From positions 39,095,579 to 39,159,578 of the forward strand of contig OU342638.1 in assembly GCA_910589415.1 (NCBI GenBank): 64,000 nucleotides of DNA, given 5' to 3'. Made by a program: the position numbers and the translations under genes. The notes below the pieces were generated by a model. It did no database searches. It was given only the letters and a program-made list of their open reading frames with translations, and was not told the origin of the DNA. Of the stretch, positions 9,360 to 20,905 are shown one piece after another. Positions within the stretch are counted from its first letter, which is position 1, and each line of letters starts with the position of its first letter. This stretch comes from Malachius bipustulatus. Lineage: Eukaryota; Arthropoda; Insecta; Coleoptera; Melyridae.

Positions 9360-12229
9360 AGCAAAAGAAACCTGAAGATGAAGACGTTTCAGACTTTGTA
9401 ATCATGAACTCAAATATACAGGGAGGACTGCTAAATAAAAGGATGCCACTGGAGCTTCTCCTTAATGAGCACAATGTCAGTATCGCTTGCCTGACAGAAC
9501 ATCACTTGGATGCGAACATCGAGAACTTCCACCTGAGCCATCACACGGTAAGGGATGCTTTTTTTAGGACGACTCTTTCAAAAGGAGGAGTATGTATCGT
9601 TACCAGGGAGGACATACAAACGGAAAAAATATCCTTTAACAACAGTCGTGAAAGGGACTTCGAGATGTGCGCTGTAAAATGTTTTCTTGAGAACAATAAG
9701 CCTATAGTTGTATACTCGGTCTATAGATCGCCTGACGGTGACTTCGGGATATTCATCGAAAGGCTATCTGAGATGCTGGAAAAAACTCACTATCCTCAAT
9801 GTAGGCATGTAATGTGCGGTGATGTTAATGTTGATCTATTACGTAACACTAGGCAATCCAATGACCTAAAAAACCTTCTTCTTGAATATAATATAAAACC
9901 GTCTTTTTTAAAACCTACCAGAATATCTGGAAACTCGAAAACATGTATTGATAATATATTCACGGATTATTCTGAATTAGACTATGAAATACATGATACA
10001 TACTTATCAGATCACACTTATCAATTTGTGACAATAAAAATTAACTCTATAAAACGCAAACCTGACGAAGATATAGCTAGGGCTAGGATATTCAATAAAA
10101 ATAACATGGAAAATTTTAAAAACTCTCTCTCATGTGTTAACTGGGATCGCATATTTCTCCAAAACCAAGAAGATTGCATTGACAAGGTTTTTGATATTAT
10201 CTATAGGGAGATTAAGTCTGCTTTTGATACTAACTTTCCCCTAAGGAAGGTGAAATTTAATAAGGTAGATAAATACAAATGGATAACGCCGGAAATAAAA
10301 AATTTATCTGCTTTATTGAAGGAAATGTACCAGATTAATAAAACAATTGAAAATCAGATATACGATAGCAAATTTAGAGAACTTAAGTCATATTATTACA
10401 ATAAAATTAATTTACTGAAAAGAACATATAATGATATCAGATTAAAAGAGGCAAAAAATGTAAACAAAGAAAGCTGGAATATAATAAGGGAAAATACTGA
10501 CCGGAAATCACATAAGCAAGCTGAATTAAAGTTTGATAATGCTACAATAACTGACGAGGGAGAAATGTGCGAGATTTTCAATGCTTATTTCGTTGAGGCA
10601 TGTAATCGCATCAAGTCTCCTCAGAGTAAGAATGTCACCTTAGATAGGTTCTCAGAGACAATGTTTTTATGCCCTACAACTCCAATAGAAATTGAGGAAA
10701 TAATATCTAAAATATGCGCTAGAAAATCATCAGGACTGGACGAAATGCCAGGTACCGTTTTCGTTGCAGCGAAGAACATACTAGCACCGATACTATCAAA
10801 ATTATTAAATATAAGCTTCTTGCAGGGAACGTTCCCAAGCTCATTGAAAGTATCGAAGGTTGTCCCTGTTTATAAGAATAAGGGTAGTAGGCATAATGTG
10901 AACGATTATCGCCCAATTGCGATGCAGTGTCAAATTGCAAAAATTTTCGAGAAATGTTTTAACACCAGGCTTAACAACTTTCTTGAGAAAAACGCTATAT
11001 TGAATCCGTATCAACATGGGTTTAGACAAGCGCATTCAACCCATACAGCATTAAATCTAGTTATGCAGCGAATTTCTGACGGACTAAATGAAGGTAAACA
11101 TATAGCCGGTCTGTTCTTTGACATGAGCCGGGCTTTTGACACGGTAGACCATGAACTCCTTATGGAGAAATTGGACAATATGGGTGTGAGAGGAATAGCC
11201 AATAATTGGATTCGATCTTACCTTACGGGTAGGTATCAGCGAGTTACTATCGGAAACAAATGCTCTACACCACTGGAAATAAAAAGGGGAACCCCACAAG
11301 GCTCCTGTATTTCTCCAACCTTGTTTGGCTGTTTTATTAATGATTTACCAACGGCGGAACTCAACAATATTATATTTGTTCTGTATGCTGACGACACCAA
11401 TGCTTTGGTTGTGGAAAAGAGGCGAACTGACCTAGCACTTGGCTCCACTAGATGCTCAGATTATGTCCAGAACTGGTGCACTAAGAACGGACTAAAACTC
11501 AATGAAGATAAGACTGTTGCGATGGAAATCGTAACAAAAAACACCAGAGTAGACTCCAGTCTCCTTATTAAACTTGGAGGTCAATCAGTTCAAAATGTCA
11601 GCTCAACGAAGTTTTTAGGCTTATATATCGATCATAAACTGACATGGAATGATCATATTGAACACATTCTACCCAAGTTGAGTTCCTGTTCTTTTCTAAT
11701 TAGAAACATTCGAAACACCGTTTCATTGGATATTCTGAAGATGGTGTATTTCGGTATTTTTCAGTCCACCATGTCATATGGTGTTGTCCACTGGGGCTCG
11801 GCTGGTGGGGCGTGGCGTGTATTTGTTGCTCAGAAGAAGGCAATCAGGTGCATGTCGTACGCTCCCGGTAGGACACCATGCAGACCGCTGTTTAGGAAGT
11901 TGGGGATCATGTCATTTCCGTCACTGTACATTTATCTGCTGCTAATCCATATAAAACAAAGCCCTTCAATAATCTCCAATAAGCGCTCATTCTTTCACAA
12001 TTACGAAACAAAAAGTAAAGATACGCTAGCTCTTCCCTTTTCGAGACTCAGCATAACCCAGCAAAATCCCAATTATATAGGAATTAAGGTATATAACCAT
12101 GCTCTCAGTAATTATGGGTGTTTTGAAGAGACAGATAGCCTTAAAGTATTCAAACAAAAAATAAGAGAATTTCTCCTAGACAAATGTTTCTATTCCCTTG
12201 AGGAATTTTTTACTCACCCAAATCACTAG
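9305..12229 (+). CDS. LINE ORF2 protein: endonuclease and reverse transcriptase
   Basis: The frame runs 974 codons from the first ATG. The protein nicks target DNA and copies the element RNA into it (target-primed reverse transcription). The endonuclease spans about residues 32-245: MNSNIQGG at the start, the LTEHHLD catalytic-Glu block, a GDVNVDLL block and the SDH motif near residue 236. The reverse transcriptase starts with a KASGLDE-like block (RKSSGLDEMPG). It continues through VPVYKNKG, NDYRPIA, FFDMSRAFDTVDH, RGTPQGSCISP and the catalytic YADD at 694-697. The C-terminal segment resembles the usual thumb/connection of this clade. No RNase H was recognised. M34 (nt 9404), 45 nt after the ORF1 stop, is an alternative start just ahead of the endonuclease. 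No inactivating lesion is visible. Confidence 0.93.
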   Translation: MLCESIFSQKNTTEGSYLEQKKPEDEDVSDFVIMNSNIQGGLLNKRMPLELLLNEHNVSIACLTEHHLDANIENFHLSHHTVRDAFFRTTLSKGGVCIVTREDIQTEKISFNNSRERDFEMCAVKCFLENNKPIVVYSVYRSPDGDFGIFIERLSEMLEKTHYPQCRHVMCGDVNVDLLRNTRQSNDLKNLLLEYNIKPSFLKPTRISGNSKTCIDNIFTDYSELDYEIHDTYLSDHTYQFVTIKINSIKRKPDEDIARARIFNKNNMENFKNSLSCVNWDRIFLQNQEDCIDKVFDIIYREIKSAFDTNFPLRKVKFNKVDKYKWITPEIKNLSALLKEMYQINKTIENQIYDSKFRELKSYYYNKINLLKRTYNDIRLKEAKNVNKESWNIIRENTDRKSHKQAELKFDNATITDEGEMCEIFNAYFVEACNRIKSPQSKNVTLDRFSETMFLCPTTPIEIEEIISKICARKSSGLDEMPGTVFVAAKNILAPILSKLLNISFLQGTFPSSLKVSKVVPVYKNKGSRHNVNDYRPIAMQCQIAKIFEKCFNTRLNNFLEKNAILNPYQHGFRQAHSTHTALNLVMQRISDGLNEGKHIAGLFFDMSRAFDTVDHELLMEKLDNMGVRGIANNWIRSYLTGRYQRVTIGNKCSTPLEIKRGTPQGSCISPTLFGCFINDLPTAELNNIIFVLYADDTNALVVEKRRTDLALGSTRCSDYVQNWCTKNGLKLNEDKTVAMEIVTKNTRVDSSLLIKLGGQSVQNVSSTKFLGLYIDHKLTWNDHIEHILPKLSSCSFLIRNIRNTVSLDILKMVYFGIFQSTMSYGVVHWGSAGGAWRVFVAQKKAIRCMSYAPGRTPCRPLFRKLGIMSFPSLYIYLLLIHIKQSPSIISNKRSFFHNYETKSKDTLALPFSRLSITQQNPNYIGIKVYNHALSNYGCFEETDSLKVFKQKIREFLLDKCFYSLEEFFTHPNH

Positions 12230-12420
12230 GTGATCTATAGTCCGGGTTTGATTGAATATGAGTAGTTTTGATTGTGATTTTGTTGTTTCAAAATTTGTAT
12301 TTTACTGATTGTGATGTTGTGGTTTATGTGTTATATTATGTGTTTATTTATATGTTAATGACGAGCTTATAATGTACGGACACAATAATGTGATACTGTA
12401 TTATTTAAAAAGCGAATAAT

Positions 12421-12444
12421 AAACTGAAACTGAAACTGAAACTG
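12421..12444 (+). repeat. LINE 3' tail, (AAACTG)4
   Basis: Four exact AAACTG hexamers end the element, preceded by AATAAT at 12414. This is the kind of short tandem 3' terminus used as a template end by CR1/L2-like LINEs. Confidence 0.85.
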
Positions 12445-12499
12445 TATATAGACTACAACATTATATCAGTAATATTTAGTTTGGAATATAAAATCGTAT

Positions 12500-13690
12500 A
12501 GAAATTCTCATTTTTTGCATCAACTAAGGTACTAATCTTCATTTTTCTTCGCATTCTTCTTCTTCTTTAATCTTCCCTTATAATACTTTTTTATGCATTT
12601 GGTCTGAGCGGTCTATCGATTTTCCCCACATTATTCTTGCTTTTATTTTTATTCTAGTCAGCGTTTTCGGCGGTCTATTATGGGGAGGGCCGTATTGAAG
12701 AATTTTCTGTCTTTATGTGAGGAGGGGGGGGGGGGTGAGAAAGAAAGGGAGCTGTAGAGTTAAAATCGAGAGCCATTGAAATGATGGCACGAATGAAAAA
12801 CACGAGAGAAAATGTTACTTTCTTCTTTATGACCGTTATTCTATTTTTCTTCTTTTTACGCTTTCTTCTTTTTTCTTTGTTTTTATGTTTCTTCTTTCTT
12901 TTTTATCGTTATTTTCTACCGCTATCTCTGGGTTTGTTTCTTTTCTTTTTCATCTGATTCTTTACTTTTATTGCTTCTTTTTCTTCTTTTTTATCTGTTA
13001 TTCCTTTTGCCTCGTAAATTATAAAGAAAATGTTATCTTTATTTCTTCTTCTTTAGTTTTTTTCTTCTTATTTTTGCAGCTTTCTCCGTTTTTCTTTCTT
13101 CTTTTTTCGTTTCTTTTAGGCTTTCTTTACTTTTCTTTTTCCTTGTTTGAATTTTTCTCTCCTTTATTCTTATTTTCTGCTGCTTTCTCTGGGTTTATTT
13201 CTTCTTTTTCATCTCATTCTTCACTTTTATTGCATCTTTTTTTGCCTATGTTATTTTTGTCTGGTAAATTAATGGCTTTTAAAACAAACATGTCATGTCT
13301 GTGGTCATCAGCTCCAATTTTGTAATAATTATGAAAAAAATGTCTTATTGGTCTTTTTTTAGTCTTCTTTCTTCTTAATCTCATCTTTTTTTCTTTTTAT
13401 CTTTATTTTCTCTTTCCTTTCCTTCTTTTCTCTGTGCAGCCTTATTTTCTGTTGCTATGTCTGATATTTCTTTCTTCTTTTTTTCTTCTTCTTTAGAACT
13501 TATGGCTTTTAGATTTCAGCAGGGATATTTAGCCAGCACATTATATTCTTCTATGTTATGCTGAGGCTAGCAGAAGGTACTGATTGAAGAATGTCTTATC
13601 CTTTTTCTTCTTTCTTCTTCTCTTTACTTTTTTTCTATACTTTTTTATTCTCCTTAATAATGACCTTTAGGTACATAAAACAAAAATGTT
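12500..13690 (-). repeat. TTC-rich domain, inverted arm of the GAA family
   Basis: Pyrimidine-rich plus strand with TTTCTTCTTT words. The marker at about 13281-13320 (containing ACATGTCATGTCT and ATCAGCTCCAATTT) is the reverse complement, with small gaps, of 15683-15725. Adjacent sequence (TTATTTTCTGCTGCTTTCTC versus GAGATAGCGGCAGAAAATAA) matches as well. A G-run lies at 12724-12735. The 146-codon Phe/Leu/Ser frame at 12885-13325 is low-complexity. Confidence 0.7.
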
Positions 13691-13699
13691 ATTCATACC

Positions 13700-15340
13700 T
13701 AAATTATTTACCAATACTAACGTAGAAATCTTCATTTTTATCTGTCATAAACATATACGCGATCTTCCTGTTTCATTATTACTTTTTATATCACCACGAT
13801 GTTATTGCATCAGCCCACTCCGAGACAGGCCAGCAATACATCCACCAGTCTGATATGACGCGCTGATGAGGTTAGAATAAGTCTTCAGATTTGAAGCGGT
13901 CTGTTTCCGTGTTGATAATCCCAGACTCAATCCGTCAATTATTTATTTAATAATTACTCATAATCATTTTCACACTATACATTTCATATAATTATTTATT
14001 AACACGTTTTAGGTACATAGGTACCTATTTATTAGGAGGAGGAGCCTGAAGACTCCTCCTCAGGCGGTTTATTTACGCATATAATATGCAATAATCCGTG
14101 GTGGTAGAAATGTTCTGCACCCTTAATGAGTTGTATAATTATCCATTGTTCCGGTGAACTATAGAATAATTAGAGCTCATTAATGAACGTTATCTCCTAT
14201 ACCTACCTAATAATACCTAAGTGGCCGGCATCGGAGCCCGCCTCCTCGGCGCCTCGACGGCTTGTTTGATAAACGCTATCTACATTACAATTATTATTGT
14301 ATTAAAAAATTATGGATATCAATTTACCTACTGCAGCAAATAATGTCGTTTAGTTGTCCCTTTTTTTTTAACGCAACAAGAAAAAGTAGATTTATGTAAT
14401 AGTGACGTAATCTTTACCGCATCAATTATCCTTATTTATTTATTTATTTATTGTAAAATCAAGTAGGTAGGTATGCGGTTCATTTTTTTTTTACGAGCCC
14501 AATATTATTACGTCCTATATACCTGATGCCTACATCTCTATGATGAAGTATGTGGATATATAAGTGGGTACATAAAAAACCGTCCGTATTACTTATTTAT
14601 GGGAAATATAAATGTGTCGTAAATAATTATAATAATACCGAGCCGTAGGTACCTAGGTATATGTATACGTATCAAGGTGGAATGAAATTGTCACTGGCAC
14701 TGATGGAAAGACAAACCGAGACACGTTCGATATTAATTGTTTCGTAACGTTTTACATAACTTAATTTACATACTCAAGGCTCCATCAGTGCCGGTGCCAG
14801 GTGAGTAGGTACATAAATTTCGGTGGCTATTGTGACACACTAATACCTAATACACTACTACACTACACACGACTCGGGCGCACACTATTCCTTACATTTA
14901 CTTGTAATGAATCCGCAGCTTCTGCTTGTTCAAGCAGGATCGCTATGTGATAAAACGCTTCAAACGCAGTAGAACGATAACAGCCAGCATATCACAAATA
15001 ACGTATACGCTTCTTATGATTAGTTCTAATTTCTAATTCACCTTATATTATAATATCAAGCGGTCAATATCATGTTTATTAACGAACGTTCCAATCGTTA
15101 ATTTTTTTTAATCCAGCTGAAATTAGGTCTTTTAGAAAATTGTTTCGCGTCTTAATAATCAAGAAATAATCGCGTCGGCAATAAAGTATGGGATGTATAC
15201 AATAGGAATTATAACGTCGAAAGATTCGTTATAATTTCGTTAAAAAATGCGAGTAGCCTGACTGTGTATTATATTGTTTCTTATTGCTTCTTGGGGGATT
15301 TAACATGATGGTGTTGGTGTTGGTGTCGGTATATGGTTGT
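13700..15340. other. Unassigned intergenic DNA with TAGGTA palindromes
   Basis: No gene recognised. It contains TAGGTACCTAGGTA-type palindromes (14645-14660), a short TTTA run at 14436-14451, and a small inverted pair (GGCACTGATGGA near 14697 and TCCATCAGTGCC near 14782). Part of that motif returns at 24333. Confidence 0.4.
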
Positions 15341-15349
15341 TAGTCACTC

Positions 15350-18300
15350 TGAAACAGAAGAAAGATGAAGAAAAAAGAAGAAAAGCAAAAGAGAGAAGGC
15401 GACAGAAAACTAATAAGAAGATTCAGGGAGACTGTTATAAGTTATAACGTAAACAAGCTAGACAGTCATCTAGACAGAAAAAAAGACACAATAAAAAAGA
15501 CACAAAAAAAGTAAAAACAGACAAAGCAGCAGAAAATAAGGGGGTAGGTACAGAGAAAAGAGGAAAAGGATAGAAATGAGATAAAACGAAAAACATAAAG
15601 AAAAATGAAGAAAGCAGCTAAAAATAAGAAGAAAGAAGACTAAAGAAAGACAAATAAAACATTTTCTTCGTAATTATTAAAAAATTAGAGCTGACCATAG
15701 GCATGACATGTTTGAGGCCATTGATTCACGAGACAAAAGGAAAAGATGAAAAAAAAATAAACAAAACCAGAGATAGCGGCAGAAAATAAGAATTAGGAAT
15801 AAAGAAGAAAGAAAATAAAAAAAGAAGAAAGTTTTCATTGTACCAGAGGAGTAAAGTGCTTAATTTTTGTACTTAATACGTACTGTACTAAGGAGTATAT
15901 AAAAGAAAAATGAAGAAATCTAAAAAGAAGAAGAAGAAATGACTACTCGATTTTCTGAAAAGCACAGTGTCAAATCTTCATAGAGGTATAACATGGAAAT
16001 GAGCGGAAAAAAAAATCTAAAATTGAGGAAGAAGAAAAAAGAAGAAAAGTGCATGCAGAAGGGTGCATGTTCAAGCCATCAAAAAAAGAAGAATAAATAC
16101 AATTTAAAATGGAGAAATCGAAACAAGAGAGACTCAAATTTAGGCGTCAAATAATCTCAACAGATACATTTAGCTACTTAAAAAACAAGGAACTGATGAA
16201 AACGAAGAAAGACGAAAATAAAAAAGAAGAAAGTAATCATTATATCAGATGAGAAAAGTGATTAATTGTTGTATGCACTTAATACGCAGATACAAGCTGG
16301 ACTTGGAAGCATATATAAAAATAAAAATGAAGAAATCTAAAAAGAAGATGAAGAAACGACTTTACTCAATTTTCAGACTGGCATGATGTTAAATCTTCAT
16401 AGAGCTAACATGGAGGGAAAGAAAATAAACGAAAACATCAAAAATTGAGATATTGAGATGTTATCATTTCTTAACACATCAGCTGAATAGCACCTACATG
16501 AAGCCTAAATTTAAAATGGCCATATGCCGAAGAGTACCCAACCCATCAAAGCAAAAAAGAAGAAACGCAATTTAAAATGACGAAACCGAAACAAGAGAGA
16601 GATTCCAATTTAAAAAATCTCAACAGATACAGTTAGACACTAAAAAAAAAACAAAGAACTGATTAAAATGAAGAAAGAAGAATAAAATAAAAAAGAAGAA
16701 AGTTTTCACTATATCAGATGAGAAATTAAACTCCTTTTATACTTTCTTGATACTCTTAGGTACAAGCTGGGCTAAAAAATACATAAGAAGAAAAATGAAG
16801 AAAGCTAAAAGGAAGAAGAAGAAAAAACGACTTGATTCGATTTTCCGACAGGACACGGTGTTAAATCTTCATAGAGCTAACATGGGGGGAAAGAAAAGAA
16901 ACGAAAACATAAAAAATTGAGAAAGAAAAAAGAAGAAGATTTCTTCATTCTATATAGCGGAGACGGACAATGTTATCATTTCTTAACACAACAGTCGAAG
17001 AGTACCTACAGGAAGCATAAAATTTAAAATGCCATATGCCGAAGGGTGTTCAAGCCATCAAAGATAAAAGAAGAAACCATTTAAAATGAAGAAACCGAAA
17101 TAGAGACTCCAATTTAAGCGTCAAAAAATCATAACAGATACAGTTAGGAACTAAAAAAAAAACCAAGGAACTGATTAAAATGAAGAAAGAAGAAAATAAA
17201 AAAGAAGAAAATAATAAAGAAGAAAGTTTTTACTATATCAGATGAGAAATTAAACTGCTTTTTATACTTTCTTGATACTCAGGTACAAGCTTGGCTAAAA
17301 AAAGCATAAGAAGAAAAATGAAGAAAGCTAAAAGGAAGAAGAAGAAACGACTTGATTCGATTTTCCGACAGGGCATGGTGTTAAATCTTCATAGAGCTAA
17401 CATGGGGGGAAAGAAAAGAAACGAAAACATAAAAAATTGAGAAAGAAGAAAAAAGAAGAAGATTTCTACATTCTATATAACAGAGACGGACAATGTTATT
17501 ATTTCTTAACACATCAGCTGAAGAGTACCTACATGAAGCATAAAATTTAAAATGGCCATATGCAGAAGAGTGCCTAAGCCATCAAAGATAAAAGAAGAAA
17601 CCATTTAAAACGAAGAAACCGAAAAAGACTCCAATTTAAGCGTCAAAAAATCTTAACAGATATAGTTAGGGGCTCAAAAAAGAGGAACTGATTAAAATGA
17701 AGAAAGAAGAAAATAATAAAGAAGAAAGTTTTCATTATATCAGATGAGAAATTAAACAAATTTTTATACTTTCTTGATACTTTTTATACTTTTAGGTCCA
17801 AGATTGACTAAAAAGAATAAGAAGAAAAATGAAGAAATCTAAGAGGAAGAAGAAGAAACATCTCCTGGATTTTCAGACGACGGGCGGTGTTAAATCTTCA
17901 TAGTGCTAGCATGGAGGGAGAAAAGAAAACATCAAAAATTGAGAAATAAAAAAAGAAGAAAGAAGAAAATAAAAAAGAAGAAAATTTTCATTCTATCAGA
18001 TGAGAAATTAAACAAATTTTTATACTTTCTTGATACTTTTTATACTTTCAGGTACAAGATGGACTAAAAAGAATAAGAAGAAAAATGAAGAAATCTATAA
18101 GAGGAAAAAGAAAAAACGACTCCTGAATTTTCAGACGACGGGCGGTGTTAAATCTTCATAGTGCTAGCATGGAGGGAGAAAAGAAAACATCAAAAATTGA
18201 GAAATAAAAAAAGAAGAAAGAAGAAAATAAAAAAGAAGAAAATTTTCATTCTATCAGATGAGAAATTAAATTACTTTTTATAGGTACTTTTTTAATACGC

Positions 18301-18645
18301 ATCAGGTAGGTACAAGCTGGACAAAAACCAAAGGAAGAAAAATGAAGAAATCAAAGCAAAAAAACCGAAAAAATTGAAAATAAATAAAAAAACGAATCGC
18401 AACTTATTTTATAAAACTAAGAGCAAGTGAAAAAAAGCACCGAAAGAAAGAGAAGAATTACAAGAAGAAGAAGAAAAAGAAGATTTCTTCCTTCGACCTC
18501 GACACCATACCCATAGGTACCAAATAGAAATAAATGCAACAAAACGAAAGGGGATTATCGAAAAATAAAAACAAAACGAGAAGAAGAAGAACGAGAAGAA
18601 AAGAAATGTTACGTCGTTAATCGTTACACGGCAAGCCGTCACGCG
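15350..18645 (+). repeat. GAA-rich repeat domain with irregular ~250-520-bp units
   Basis: Purine-rich plus strand. The phrase TTAAATCTTCATAGAGCTAA (or close variants), followed by CATGG, recurs at about 15969, 16388, 16860, 17380, 17889 and 18137. Each is followed by GAAAACAT-AAAAATTGAG. ATATCAGATGAGAAATTAAA recurs at about 16243, 16714, 17236, 17737 and 17996. Units differ in length through internal deletions. No protein is encoded. Confidence 0.75.
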
Positions 18646-19480
18646 CATTTCTCCCGTTCCCCATTAAACATCGAGCACGACATTTCATCGAATTACACGC
18701 CCGGTATATTTTAACAACAAAATTTACTCATCCCGTCCGTCACCGCTCCTCTTCTCTCTCATTACTATTATCTCTCATTGTCAGAGGTGGATAGGTACTC
18801 GTGCGCGTTCGCTATAAATACCTAAACGCTTGTTGCTTTTCACCTGCGCTTATTAATAGCCTTCATTGTTACTTCATTATTGTCATTATTACTATTGCTG
18901 TTATTGCTACTATTATTATTGTTGTTGTTATTATGCAAGAACGACGAAACGACAAGGCAACCGACAGCCGGAGTGTGTCATTAGACGTGAAAAGTAATTT
19001 ATTACGTGCGTCCCGCACCGTATTGTAATACATACCTATATCTACATAATATACCTATGTACTACTACTTATATGTACTATCTGTCCTGTCATGTACTAC
19101 TATTATTATTGTTATCGTATGGTAATGCTCAATTACCTTTATATTTCGTGCGGAAAGTCTATTCTGTTTTATAGTTTATCCGTGTACCTATACCTATCCT
19201 CTATGTAGTGTAGAGTGTATGTGTGTGTAACTATGTAATATATGCATGTATACCTACCTAATTTATATGTATGATTTATATGGATACCTAATAATTACTT
19301 ATATAGGTATAATAGACAGACAAATAAATATGTAATGCCTGTCTAGGTCTATATAGGTAATTATCTTGTTCTTGAATAAATTGAATTAAGCGCGTTCTAA
19401 TGATGAGTTCTTCACCAGACGACGCATGCACCAACGCCACCTGTTGATTGAAGACAGGCAATTAGGAGTAATGCTGCTCT
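18646..19480. other. Unassigned spacer
   Basis: A mixed stretch with ATT/GTT-rich sequence (18860-18935) and TACCTA/TATGTA words (19030-19370). The short open frames have no recognisable content. Confidence 0.4.
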
Positions 19481-19481
19481 C

Positions 19482-20905
19482 GAGCGCCAATCCTGCTGAA
19501 ACTGATAAATTGTCTGTAATTGCTATTTCGACCATTTCTCTCGCTTTGTTTGACAAACATTTTGATTTCCTGCTGATTCGGCCAATCAGTTCGATCCTGC
19601 TGAACAGCTCAATCCTGCTGAAGCTGATAAATTGTCTGAAATTGCTATTTCGACCATTTCTCTCGCTTTGTTTGACAAAAATTTTGGTTTCCTGCTGATT
19701 CGGCCAGTCAGTTCAATCCTGCTGAACAGCTCAATCCTGCTGAAGCTGATAAATTGTCCGGAATTGCTATTTCGACCATTTCTCTCGCTTTGTTTGACAA
19801 AAATTTTGGTTTCCTGCTGATTCGGCCAATCAGTTCGATCCTGCTGAACAGCTCAATCCTGCTGAAGCTGATAAATTGTCCGGAATTGCTATTTCGACCA
19901 TTTCTCTCGCTTTGTTTGACAAAAATTTTGGTTTCCTGCTGATTCGGCCAATCAGTTCAATCCTGCTGAACAGCTCAATCCTGCTGAAGCTGATAAATTG
20001 TCCGGAATTGCTATTTCGACCATTTCTCTCGCTTTGTTTGACAAAAATTTTGGTTTCCTGCTGATTCGGCCAATCAGTTCGATCCTGCTGAACAGCTCAA
20101 TCCTGCTGAAGCTGATAAATGGTCTGAAATTGCTATTTCGACCATTTCTCTCGCTTTGTTTGACAAAAATTTTGGTTTCCTGCTGATTCGGCCAGTCAGT
20201 TCAATCCTGCTGAACAGCTCAATCCTGCTGAAACTGATAAATTGTCTGAAATTGCTATTTCGACCATTTCTCTCGCTTTGTTTGACAAAAATTTTGGTTT
20301 CCTGCTGATTCGGCCAGTGAGTTCAATCCTGCTGAACAGCTCAATCCTGCTGAAGCTGATAAATTGTCTGAAATTGCTATTTCGACCATTTCTCTCGCTT
20401 TGTTTGACAAAAATTTTGGTTTCCTGCTGATTCGGCCAGTGAGTTCAATCCTGCTGAACAGCTCAATCCTGCTGAAGATGATAAATTGTCCGGAATTGCT
20501 ATTTCGACCATTCCTCTCGCTCTGTTTGACAAACATTTTGATTTCCTGCTGATTCGGCCAATCAGTTCGATCCTGCTGAACAGCTCAATCCTGCTGAAGC
20601 TGATAAATGGTCTGAAATTGCTATTTCGACCATTTCTCTCGCTTTGTTTGACAAAAATTTGATTTCCTGCTGATTCGGCCAATCAGTTCGATCCTGCTGA
20701 ACAGCTCAATCCTGCCGAAGCTGATAAATTGCCCGGAATTGCTATTTCGACCATTCCTCTCGCTTTGTTTGACAAAAATTTGATTTCCTGCTGATTCGGC
20801 CAATCAGTTCAATCCTGCTGAACAGCTCAATCCTGCTGAAGCTGATAAATTGTCCGGAATTGCTATTTCGACCATTCCTCTCGCTTTGTTTGACAAAATT
20901 ATGAA
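19482..20905 (+). repeat. 122-bp satellite, ~11.5 copies
   Basis: Units align every 122 bp (for example GGAATTGCTATTTCGACCAT at 19759, 19881 and 20003). Each contains AATCCTGCTGAA twice, CTGATAAATTGTC, ATTTCTCTCGCTTTG and TTTCCTGCTGATTCGGCCA. Identity is very high in the centre and lower at both ends. The first and last units are truncated. The 62-codon frames in each unit exist because 122 is not a multiple of three and stops fall once per unit. They are not genes. Confidence 0.95.

Larger units (their letters stand above)
8334..12444 (+). mobile_element. Non-LTR retrotransposon (LINE), CR1/L2-like, both ORFs open
   Basis: The element carries ORF1 (8334-9359), ORF2 (9305-12229), a ~215-bp 3' untranslated region and a terminal (AAACTG)4 array at 12421-12444. 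Short tandem 3' tails rather than poly-A are usual for CR1/L2-type LINEs. ORF1 has a zinc finger, coiled coil and RRM-like C terminus. ORF2 has an apurinic-type endonuclease and a reverse transcriptase. Neither frame has a stop or frameshift, so the insertion is young and may still be mobile. The 5' end is not resolved. Confidence 0.9.

Noticed and set aside
12885..13325. 146-codon Phe/Leu-rich plus frame
   Set aside because: Pyrimidine-rich low-complexity DNA. The complement of the same family elsewhere is not coding.
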